Assembly: GCA_020054865.1 (NCBI GenBank)
Contig: JAIHAR010000004.1
Location: forward strand, 1-64,000
Direction of reading: 5' to 3'
Length of the DNA: 64,000 nt
Source: Deferribacteraceae bacterium
Lineage (GTDB): Bacteria > Chrysiogenota > Deferribacteres > Deferribacterales > Deferrivibrionaceae
The position numbers and the translations under genes are program-made. Positions 53,263-60,508 of this stretch are shown one piece after another (positions within the stretch are counted from its first letter, which is position 1; the number at the start of each line of letters is the position of its first letter). The notes beneath the pieces are model-generated. The model was given only the letters and a program-made list of their open reading frames with translations. It ran no database searches and was not told the DNA's origin.

Positions 53263-54573
53263 ATGACTCATGAATTTTTGATAGATATTTTTAAAAGTGC
53301 TGTTGATGCTGTTGACCCATATAATCTTATTTTGCGAAAATTAAACATTAAAAACGGTATCTTAAAACTTTTTGATGAAAATGAAAGTTTTGAGCTGGAT
53401 TTGAATAATTTTGATAAAATTATTGTTATCGGTATCGGGAAGGCAAGTGCCAAAATGGCGCTTGGCGTGGAAAATGTATTTAAAGGTTACGATTTTGAAG
53501 GGCTTGTGGTTACAAAATATGGTCATACCGAGAAATTGACAAAATTTGAAGTTTTACAGGCAGGTCATCCGGTCCCGGATGAAAACAGTATCAGAGGTGC
53601 AGAAAAAATCATAAATCTCTTAAAAAATGTAAACGATAAAACATTTGTCCTGACACTTGTTTCCGGTGGGGGCTCTGCCCTTGTCTCTGCTCCCCGTGAA
53701 GGTTTCACACTGGCAGATAAGCAGGATATTACAGGAAAACTTCTTGAAAGAGGGGCTGATATCGGGGAAATCAATTGTGTGAGAAAGCATCTTTCAAGGA
53801 TGAAAGGTGGCGGCTATCTAAAATTGTTGAAAGATTCATTCAGTCTTAATTTAATACTTTCTGATGTAATCGGTGACAGACTTGACACAATTGCAAGCGG
53901 ACTTACATATTTTGACAGCACGACTTTTCATGATGCCCTAAAAATTTGCGTGAAATATAACATTGAGGGTAAAGTAAAAGAATATTTTAAAAAAGGCGCT
54001 CTGGGGGGTGCAGAAGAGACTTTGAAAGAAAAAGATATAAAGAGCAGCAGATTTAAGAATGTTATAATCGGGTCAAACTACCACGCACTTCTTGGTGCAA
54101 AAAAGAAGGCTAAGCAACTTGGGCTTAGTCCGCTCATTCTTACAGACGAACTTTTTGGAGAGGCAAGAGAGGTGGCAAAAGTGTTATTGTCTTTTGCAAG
54201 GGGATTTAAAAAGTATCACAAAGGATATGACTGCCTGATATCTGGCGGTGAGACAACGGTTACAATAAAGGGGAGCGGAAAAGGTGGAAGAAATCAGGAG
54301 ATGGCTCTTGCCTTTTTAAGTGAGCTTACAAAAAATGATGAAGGTATTTATTTTTTGTCGGCCGGCACAGATGGCAATGATGGACCGACTGATGCAGCGG
54401 GAGCTATGGCAAGCTATGAAATATTAAAAAGGGCTTATGAAGTTGGGCTTAATCCTGATGATTTTCTACAAAACAATGATTCTTATCGTTTTTTTGAGCA
54501 GGTAAAGGCCCTTGTAAAAACTGGTCCTACAAATACCAATGTTTGCGATGTGCAAATAGTATTGTTAAAATAG
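53263..54573 (+). CDS. Glycerate 2-kinase (GckA/MOFRL family)
   Basis: 436 residues. KIIVIGIGKASAKMALGVEN, TLVSGGGSALVSAPREGFTL, VRKHLSRMKGGGYLKL and the C-terminal MOFRL domain with SGGETTVTIKGSGKGGRNQE and SAGTDGNDGPTDAAGAMA are diagnostic. It phosphorylates D-glycerate to 2-phosphoglycerate. The adjacent SDR could supply glycerate by reducing hydroxypyruvate or tartronate semialdehyde, an inference from position. Confidence 0.93.
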   Translation: MTHEFLIDIFKSAVDAVDPYNLILRKLNIKNGILKLFDENESFELDLNNFDKIIVIGIGKASAKMALGVENVFKGYDFEGLVVTKYGHTEKLTKFEVLQAGHPVPDENSIRGAEKIINLLKNVNDKTFVLTLVSGGGSALVSAPREGFTLADKQDITGKLLERGADIGEINCVRKHLSRMKGGGYLKLLKDSFSLNLILSDVIGDRLDTIASGLTYFDSTTFHDALKICVKYNIEGKVKEYFKKGALGGAEETLKEKDIKSSRFKNVIIGSNYHALLGAKKKAKQLGLSPLILTDELFGEAREVAKVLLSFARGFKKYHKGYDCLISGGETTVTIKGSGKGGRNQEMALAFLSELTKNDEGIYFLSAGTDGNDGPTDAAGAMASYEILKRAYEVGLNPDDFLQNNDSYRFFEQVKALVKTGPTNTNVCDVQIVLLK

Positions 54574-54584
54574 TGTGACTTAAA

Positions 54585-56411
54585 ATGAGTATTAAAAAGC
54601 TATTGTTTTTTATAATTTTTTTACTGACTATTTTTTTGCTTTATATATTTGGCCTTGATTACGCTTTTGGTAAATACAGGCAATATCTTTTTTCTTTAAT
54701 AAAGATTCCTGATATCAAAACACTTAATGATTCAAAGACAATTACACTAAAAATATATTCTAAAGACAATAATATAATTTTTGAAAAATATATGTCATAT
54801 GGCGACACTATCAGTGTGGAGGAAGATTTTAAAGAGTTTGATGTATTTTATGAGAGATATGTTGAAATGAAGGGGGAAGACCCGATTAAAAGCAAGTTGT
54901 GGGGAGATTTTTATGGGCAGCTTAAAGGAATATATTTTGAATACTTTTTTAAAGATGCGCTGAAAAATGAATTTTATAAAAGACTTAATGAAAAGTACAA
55001 GCCGTCTGAGCTTTATGAAGCTATATTTAACAATTTTGTTTTTTCAAACGGGATAAAAGGGGTAAATGGATATTCATTGTATCTATTTTCCAAAAAGTTT
55101 TCTGAGCTGCATTTCAAAGAAAAGGTTTTTTTGGCTCTTGCAGCCCTTGAAAATATAAATGACCCAGAAGACTCTTACGGTAAAATTTTTGATGATTCTT
55201 CTCTTATAAGCAGAAGTGGCAGGAAAATTTTTATTAATCACCCTCAGACACTTGTGAAATATCCTGACTACCTTGATGGTGTTTTCGGAGAATTAGATGA
55301 TTTGGACTTAAATTTTAAGGAAAAAAGCTATGAAATATTTACAAATCTTGATGAGAAAAAATATGCCGATTTTACTAGGTTGTTAAGAGACTCTCTCAAA
55401 GGTTTTAAAGGGGTAGAGGCATCTTTAGTGCTTATTGATTATCAAAACAAAAAGACAGTTTTGACAATAGGGACAATCAACGATGATTATGGTAGAAACA
55501 GAGCACTTAAGGTAAAAAGAGAGGTTGGCTCAATTTTTAAGCCGGTTACCTATTTAACTGCATTTCAGAGAGGTATAAGACCTTCTTTTGTACTTGAAGA
55601 TAAGCCATACGAATTTAAAGAGGGGAATTTTATTTACAGACCAAAAAATTACAAAGATTTTTATATGGGAAAAACCAATATAAGAAACGGACTGATTTAC
55701 TCACTTAATAACCTTACAATAAAACTGGCAGAAAAAGCCGGATTGAACAATGTAGCATACATGGCAAACAGAATAGGATTTAAAGATATCAAACCCTTTT
55801 ATGCCATGCCACTTGGGTCAATACCTCAGACACCTTTTGATGTTGCTTATGCGTACTCTACTCTCGCAAATTATGGAAAAAAATGCGAGATGAAATTTAT
55901 CGATAGTGTAGTTGCAGATGATGGCTCTGTTGTTCAGCCAAATAACGAATGCAAAAGGGTAGCCGACGAAAAAAGTGTATATCAGACCCTTTACCTTATG
56001 AAGAAAGTTGTAAGCAGTGGCACTGCAAGAGGGAAAGGCCTTATTAAAGGTACTGCTGGCAAAACAGGTACAACAAATGACAGTAAAGATGTCTGGTTTG
56101 CGGCAATTTTCCCACCGTATGTTGCTGTGTTATGGGTTGGGTACGATAACTTTAAATCGTTAGGGGATGATGCTTCCGGAGGTAAAATAGCAGCACCAAT
56201 TATGGCAGAAATAGAACGTAAATTGCTGCCGGGTGTGACCAATATTCAGTTTAAAGTCCCAGAAGGTATACGTATGGTCAAAGTGGTAAAAGGTGAAGAT
56301 AAACTGTTTGATTCAGGGTGTGGCTCATTTTATTATGAAATGCTCAATAAAAACAATCTGCCGGATGTATGCATAGCTGATAGTCTAAATGTTGCCACAA
56401 AAGAAGATTAG
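54585..56411 (+). CDS. Class A penicillin-binding protein-like transpeptidase with eroded GT51 domain
   Basis: 608 residues. One N-terminal membrane helix (about 5-25). Residues about 60-215 align loosely with the GT51 glycosyltransferase (NGIKGVNGYSLYLFSKKFSE and KEKVFLALAALENI match its second half), but the EDxxFxxHxG and GGSTITQQ motifs are missing. The transpeptidase domain is intact: GSIFKPVT (SxxK), SLNN (SxN) and GKTGTTND (KTG). Likely a peptidoglycan crosslinker lacking polymerase activity. Confidence 0.85.
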   Translation: MSIKKLLFFIIFLLTIFLLYIFGLDYAFGKYRQYLFSLIKIPDIKTLNDSKTITLKIYSKDNNIIFEKYMSYGDTISVEEDFKEFDVFYERYVEMKGEDPIKSKLWGDFYGQLKGIYFEYFFKDALKNEFYKRLNEKYKPSELYEAIFNNFVFSNGIKGVNGYSLYLFSKKFSELHFKEKVFLALAALENINDPEDSYGKIFDDSSLISRSGRKIFINHPQTLVKYPDYLDGVFGELDDLDLNFKEKSYEIFTNLDEKKYADFTRLLRDSLKGFKGVEASLVLIDYQNKKTVLTIGTINDDYGRNRALKVKREVGSIFKPVTYLTAFQRGIRPSFVLEDKPYEFKEGNFIYRPKNYKDFYMGKTNIRNGLIYSLNNLTIKLAEKAGLNNVAYMANRIGFKDIKPFYAMPLGSIPQTPFDVAYAYSTLANYGKKCEMKFIDSVVADDGSVVQPNNECKRVADEKSVYQTLYLMKKVVSSGTARGKGLIKGTAGKTGTTNDSKDVWFAAIFPPYVAVLWVGYDNFKSLGDDASGGKIAAPIMAEIERKLLPGVTNIQFKVPEGIRMVKVVKGEDKLFDSGCGSFYYEMLNKNNLPDVCIADSLNVATKED

Positions 56412-56428
56412 TAAGCCAAAAGGTATTT

Positions 56429-57721
56429 TCAAATCAATACATTTTTAAAATTATTGTACTTAGCAATAACCTCATTGTGAAGAGATTTGCTGATATATTG
56501 TATCTCGTCTATGTTTTCTTTAAGGATATCTAAAATATTACAATCTATTTTTCCATTTTTTGCAAAAGTTTCAAGAATAGATAAGGTTTTATCTATTTTC
56601 ATCCCTTTTCTGTATGGTCTATCTTCGGTAAGGGCTGTAAAAATATCAGCAATAGTCATCAATCTGCATCCTGTGGTAAGCCTGTTTGCTTTTAAATGGA
56701 ATGGATATCCCGTGCCGTCAAGGTATTCATGATGAAAGGCTGCCATATATTTAAGATCATCAAAGATTTCCAGTGAAGTGAGTATATAGTAAGTATAATA
56801 AGTATGTTTACGCATTTCCGCCATTTCATCAATAGTTAATGGACCATTTTTGTTTATTATGTAAGGGTCGATTCCAAGCTTTCCAATATCGTGAAGATAG
56901 CCTGCAACTTCCACTTCTTTTTGTTTTTGTTCATCAAATCCGCAATATTTTGAAAGAGTGGCTGCGGTGTTTGCTACCCTAACAGAATGGGTTGCGGTAA
57001 ATGAACACCTGAAGTCTATCAATTGCCCGATAAATTTTGTAAATTCCATGATGTTTTCTATATTAAGATCATAGATGTCGTATTGTATATATTTTCTTAA
57101 AATTTTGTCTTTGTCGGGCATATCAAGTTCAAGCCAGAAATACTCTTTGTCTTTGAATTTGAGAAATGCTTCCACATGTTCGGGCTTAAACATTTTGCCG
57201 GATTCCGAAGAAATAATGTCACAGATTTTATCCTTCTGGTAATAAGAAGCTTTATTCCTGTCAAGCAAGATATCAATCCTGTCAGCAAGAAAAATTATTA
57301 AGGGCTCATCTTTTATGTCAGGATAGTCTTTATATTTAAAGTGGTGTTTCTCTATTATATCTGATAGTTCTTGAAAAAATGATACCTCTTTTAATAAATA
57401 TGAGCCGATTTTTGAGTGGGATAATTTGCTATCATCTCCAATATCAAATGTTGATAAGTTTTTGACTTCACTTGTTACCATTAACCCTATGTCATGAAGA
57501 AGGGCAGCTAATGTTGTATTCTTGATTCTGCTCAGATTAAGACCATATTCAGCAGCAATGGCCGTGGCAATATAAGCAACCCTATGATGGTGCTGGGTCA
57601 GATTTTTATTCACAAAATCTACGATTTTGGAAAGATTGTATGCAAGATCGAAAGATGAAATAAGAAAAGAACCACTCAGGAAGTTGAAACTTTCAATTAT
57701 ATTAGTTCTAAAAAAATCCAT
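56429..57721 (-). CDS. HD-GYP domain protein with two HD domains
   Basis: 430 residues. The first HD domain (about 40-160) has HHHRVAYIATAIAAEYGLNL and LLHDIGLM. The second (about 240-410) has HSVRVANTAATLSKYCGF, GYLHDIGKLG, and the HHEYLDGTGYP motif with DIFTALTEDRPYRKGM, the HD-GYP phosphodiesterase signature. It probably hydrolyses c-di-GMP. No sensor or membrane helix is visible. It is convergent with the PBP gene and divergent from the PhnD-PAS gene. Confidence 0.9.
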   Translation of the reverse strand: MDFFRTNIIESFNFLSGSFLISSFDLAYNLSKIVDFVNKNLTQHHHRVAYIATAIAAEYGLNLSRIKNTTLAALLHDIGLMVTSEVKNLSTFDIGDDSKLSHSKIGSYLLKEVSFFQELSDIIEKHHFKYKDYPDIKDEPLIIFLADRIDILLDRNKASYYQKDKICDIISSESGKMFKPEHVEAFLKFKDKEYFWLELDMPDKDKILRKYIQYDIYDLNIENIMEFTKFIGQLIDFRCSFTATHSVRVANTAATLSKYCGFDEQKQKEVEVAGYLHDIGKLGIDPYIINKNGPLTIDEMAEMRKHTYYTYYILTSLEIFDDLKYMAAFHHEYLDGTGYPFHLKANRLTTGCRLMTIADIFTALTEDRPYRKGMKIDKTLSILETFAKNGKIDCNILDILKENIDEIQYISKSLHNEVIAKYNNFKNVLI

Positions 57722-57783
57722 ACTTTATGGTATCATAATATTTTGAAAATTTCAAAAAAATAGTGAATGATAAATTAAAAAAA

Positions 57784-57812
57784 TTGACTTGAATAAAATA
57801 ATAATTTAGAAT
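57784..57812 (+). promoter_or_regulatory. Sigma-70 promoter, probably giving a leaderless message
   Basis: TTGACT (57784-57789), exactly 17 bases, TAGAAT (57807-57812), close to consensus. The expected start, near 57819, is only about three bases before the ATG at 57822, and no ribosome-binding site is seen. This gap of 100 bases separates divergent genes. Confidence 0.65.
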
Positions 57813-57821
57813 ATTTCAAGT

Positions 57822-58793
57822 ATGAGATTGATAAATATATGTTTTCATCATACAACAGAAGATATAACAGTATGGCATGATTTTGCAAAATACCTTTCTG
57901 AAAAGTTAAATGAAGAGTTTTCTGTTGTTTCTTATAAATCTCTTCGTGAAGAGCAAGAAGCGCTCTTAAATGAAGAATATGATTTAGCTTTTCAAAACCC
58001 TGAGACAGCCCAATTACTTTTTTCAAAAGGGTATAAGCCCATCGGAAGGCTTAATGAGCAGTGGGATACTGTATGTTATTTCTCAAAAAAAGACCTGGTT
58101 AGAGATAAAAACTTTTATAGGGTCGGAATAGTACCTCTTCGAGTTATTTATTCGACACTTATTGAGCTGGAGCAAATAGGATTTAATATTAACCAGATAG
58201 ATTTTATGATTTATAAAAATTTAGAGGATATCAAAAGTGCTGTTATTTCCGGTGAAATAGACATTGGAATTACTAGGAAGGACAGTTATATTAAATTTTC
58301 TGAAGAGGAAAAGTCACAGCTTCAAATTATTTATGAATTTGGAATGGGTATTTTTCACTCTTTTATGGCAAAAGAGTCTGATCCAGAATTTTTGGAAAAA
58401 ACTAAAAATGTATTACACACAATGCATCTAAATGATTCTGGACTTAGTATATTAAAAAGGCTTGGTTCTGATAAGGTAGTGGATATTGGGTATGAGTTTG
58501 GTTTTTTGGAGCGATTAAATTCACTTGGTAACAAAATATTTGAATATCGAGATTATAAAAGCATTTTTAATGCTGTCGAAAAGGTTACAAATGTAGGTAT
58601 TGTTATCTTTAGAGAAAAAGTTGAATACGCAAATGATTATGTTAAAAACATTACAGAGTATTTTGAGGATTTAATAGGGGTTGATGTCGTCAAATTGCTG
58701 GCACCGTCTCAAAGAGAGGAAAGCCGTGAGTTCATAAGAAGATGCATTGAAGGTGAATTTTTCGATATCAAATATGATAGTTTAACTAAGTAA
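57822..58793 (+). CDS. PhnD-like periplasmic-binding-fold sensor with truncated PAS domain
   Basis: 323 residues. Residues 1 to about 235 resemble the PhnD/phosphonate-binding family (YDLAFQNPETAQLLFSKGYK; VISGEIDIGITRKDS) but without a signal peptide. Residues about 245-323 start a PAS domain (VTNVGIVIFREKVEYANDYV) which stops about 75 residues in, where an IS200/IS605 element begins. In relatives such a module usually leads to a kinase or GGDEF output, missing here. The last codons are element-derived or altered. Confidence 0.72.
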   Translation: MRLINICFHHTTEDITVWHDFAKYLSEKLNEEFSVVSYKSLREEQEALLNEEYDLAFQNPETAQLLFSKGYKPIGRLNEQWDTVCYFSKKDLVRDKNFYRVGIVPLRVIYSTLIELEQIGFNINQIDFMIYKNLEDIKSAVISGEIDIGITRKDSYIKFSEEEKSQLQIIYEFGMGIFHSFMAKESDPEFLEKTKNVLHTMHLNDSGLSILKRLGSDKVVDIGYEFGFLERLNSLGNKIFEYRDYKSIFNAVEKVTNVGIVIFREKVEYANDYVKNITEYFEDLIGVDVVKLLAPSQREESREFIRRCIEGEFFDIKYDSLTK

Positions 58794-58804
58794 ACGACAG
58801 AAGT

Positions 58805-58826
58805 CGCCCACTTCTATAAGTGGGCG
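58805..58826 (+). repeat. IS605 left-end imperfect-palindrome hairpin
   Basis: CGCCCACT-TCTATA-AGTGGGCG: eight perfect pairs with a six-base loop. The core CCACTTCTATAAGTGGG is shared with the right-end hairpin. TnpA recognises such hairpins as single strands for transposition. Confidence 0.85.
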
Positions 58827-58837
58827 ATGAATGTTGC

Positions 58838-58865
58838 TTGACAATTCTTTCCTTTGTGATATAAT
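58838..58865 (+). promoter_or_regulatory. Consensus sigma-70 promoter of tnpA
   Basis: TTGACA (58838-58843) and TATAAT (58860-58865) with a 16-base spacer; both hexamers are perfect. It lies just inside the left end and reads into tnpA. AAGGAAGGAG follows at 58874-58883. Confidence 0.75.
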
Positions 58866-58896
58866 CAGTATTAAAGGAAGGAGTTGAGCAATATCA

Positions 58897-59298
58897 ATGA
58901 AATTAGACAATAATAATCATTCAGTATTCTTGTTGTATTATCATCTTGTTTTGGTAACTAAATATAGAAGAAAAGTTATTGATGATAATATATCGAATAG
59001 ACTAAAAGAAATATTTGAAAAGATACAAGGTAATTATAATATTACATTACAAGAGTGGAATCATGATAAAGACCATGTTCATATATTATTCAAAGCACAT
59101 CCAAATAGTGAATTATCTAAATTTATAAACGCATATAAAAGTGCTTCATCAAGAATAATAAAAAAAGAATATCCAGAAATAAAAAAACAACTCTGGAAAG
59201 AATATTTTTGGTCAAGAAGTTATTGTTTGCTTACAACTGGTGGTGCACCAATTGAAGTAATTAGAAAATATATAGAAACACAAGGAAAGGAGGTGTAA
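58897..59298 (+). CDS. tnpA: IS200/IS605 transposase TnpA (Y1 HUH)
   Basis: 133 residues, full length for the family. The HUH motif is HVH (His60, His62) in KDHVHILFKAHP, and the catalytic tyrosine is Tyr125 in IRKYIETQG. It cuts and joins single-stranded DNA at the element ends. ATG 58897 is about 13 bases from the ribosome-binding site, so expression may be weak. The stop is two bases before tnpB. Confidence 0.97.
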   Translation: MKLDNNNHSVFLLYYHLVLVTKYRRKVIDDNISNRLKEIFEKIQGNYNITLQEWNHDKDHVHILFKAHPNSELSKFINAYKSASSRIIKKEYPEIKKQLWKEYFWSRSYCLLTTGGAPIEVIRKYIETQGKEV

Positions 59299-59300
59299 CT

Positions 59301-60371
59301 TTGCTAAAAGCATATAAATACAGGATATATCCAACAAAAGAACAAGAAGAATATTTTTCTAAAGTATTTGGCTGTGTAAGATTTATTTACAATAAAATGC
59401 TTGCAGATAAAATAGAATATTACAAACAGACAGGAGAAATGCTTAAAACTACACCTGCAAAGTATAAGAAAGAGTATCCTTTTCTAAAGGAAGTAGATAG
59501 CCTTGCCCTTGCTAATGCACAGCTTAATTTAGAGAAAGCATATAAAAACTTTTTTAGAGATAAGAAAATAGGTTTTCCAAAGTTCAAGAAAAAGAAAGGT
59601 TACCAGTCTTACACTACAAATAATCAAAATGGAACGGTAACACTTGAAGGTGGTTATCTAAAAATTCCAAAGTTAAAGACAAAAATAAAAATAAAACAAC
59701 ACAGACAATTTGAAGGAAAAATCAAATCCGTAACCATATCAAAAACGCCAACAGGTAAATATTATGTTTCTATACTTGTAGAAGAAGAAATTAAAGAATT
59801 ACCTAAAATAGATAGAAAAGTAGGCATAGATTTAGGCATTAAAGAATTTGCTATTTTATCTGATGGAACAAAGGTAGAAAATCCAAAATGGTTAAGAAAA
59901 ACAGAAAAAAGAATTAAAATTATACAAAAATCATTATCAAGAAAGCAAAAGCAAAGTAAAAACTATGAAAGAACAAGACAAAAGCTTGCTAAACTACACG
60001 AAAAAATAGCAAATCAAAGGAAAGATTTTTTACACAAACTATCCTCTAAAATTATTCACGAAAACCAAGTGATAGTTTTGGAGGATTTGAAAGTAAAGAA
60101 TATGCATCAAAACCACAGATTAGCAAAAGCAATAACAGAAGTATCATGGGCAGAATTTAGAAGGATGTTAGAATACAAATCAAAATGGTATGACAGAGAA
60201 ATAATAATAGCACCACAAAATTATGCATCAAGTCAAATATGTAGTGAATGTGGATATAAAAATTCTGATGTAAAGAATTTAGCATTGAGAGAATGGAAAT
60301 GTCCAAAGTGTGGTGCAGTTCATGATAGAGATATAAATGCAAGTAAGAATTTGCTAAAATTAGCCATGTAA
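59301..60371 (+). CDS. tnpB: RNA-guided nuclease TnpB (IS605 OrfB)
   Basis: 356 residues from TTG 59301 behind AAAGGAGGTG. The RuvC-like catalytic residues look intact: Asp177 in VGIDLGIKEFA, Glu261 in VLEDLKVKNM and Asp344 in HDRDINAS. A zinc ribbon CSEC...CPKC (Cys314, 317, 334, 337) lies between. TnpB cuts DNA next to a TAM, guided by an omega RNA from the right end, and helps keep the element at its donor site. It is related to the ancestors of Cas12. Confidence 0.97.
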   Translation: MLKAYKYRIYPTKEQEEYFSKVFGCVRFIYNKMLADKIEYYKQTGEMLKTTPAKYKKEYPFLKEVDSLALANAQLNLEKAYKNFFRDKKIGFPKFKKKKGYQSYTTNNQNGTVTLEGGYLKIPKLKTKIKIKQHRQFEGKIKSVTISKTPTGKYYVSILVEEEIKELPKIDRKVGIDLGIKEFAILSDGTKVENPKWLRKTEKRIKIIQKSLSRKQKQSKNYERTRQKLAKLHEKIANQRKDFLHKLSSKIIHENQVIVLEDLKVKNMHQNHRLAKAITEVSWAEFRRMLEYKSKWYDREIIIAPQNYASSQICSECGYKNSDVKNLALREWKCPKCGAVHDRDINASKNLLKLAM

Positions 60372-60494
60372 ATGGTATATTTGGGGATGGAACAGCCCTT
60401 TGAGCGTGGGATAACTTGCTCCGTTGGGAGTATTGACCACGAAGCCACCACTTCTATAAGTGGGGGTAGTTCACTATACTGCTGTGAAGAAATA
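60340..60494 (+). ncRNA. Omega RNA (reRNA) of the IS605 element, with flanking guide
   Basis: By analogy with characterised TnpB systems, the RNA spans the end of tnpB and the right end (hairpin 60445-60466) to TTCAC at 60474, then continues about 16-20 bases into flanking DNA as guide, here tatactgctgtgaagaaata (60475-60494). The non-coding stretch 60372-60444 has several GC-rich short pairings fitting a scaffold. The 5' end is a guess. Confidence 0.6.
60445..60466 (+). repeat. IS605 right-end hairpin
   Basis: CCACCACT-TCTATA-AGTGGGGG, the same core and loop as the left-end hairpin with one A-G mismatch in the stem. It is followed by TAGTTCAC, the probable right cleavage region. Confidence 0.8.
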
Positions 60495-60508
60495 AAGAGG
60501 TAGAAAAT

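Larger units (their letters stand above)
58786..60474 (+). mobile_element. IS200/IS605-family insertion sequence (tnpA + tnpB)
   Basis: Complete element with left-end hairpin at 58805-58826, tnpA, tnpB and right-end hairpin at 60445-60466, ending TTCAC near 60474. The left end follows TTTAA (58781-58785), a plausible target/TAM. No terminal inverted repeats or target duplication, as expected for this family. Boundaries are inferred to within a few bases. It sits at the 3' end of the PhnD-PAS gene and just before a diguanylate cyclase. Confidence 0.85.

Noticed and set aside
52547-54573. SDR plus glycerate kinase as a proven glyoxylate or tartronate pathway
   Set aside because: No hydroxypyruvate isomerase or glyoxylate carboligase nearby, and the SDR substrate cannot be read from its sequence.
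58897-60371. IS605 tnpA/tnpB as a new CRISPR-like defence system
   Set aside because: All features match an ordinary autonomous IS200/IS605 element; omega RNA function is noted separately.
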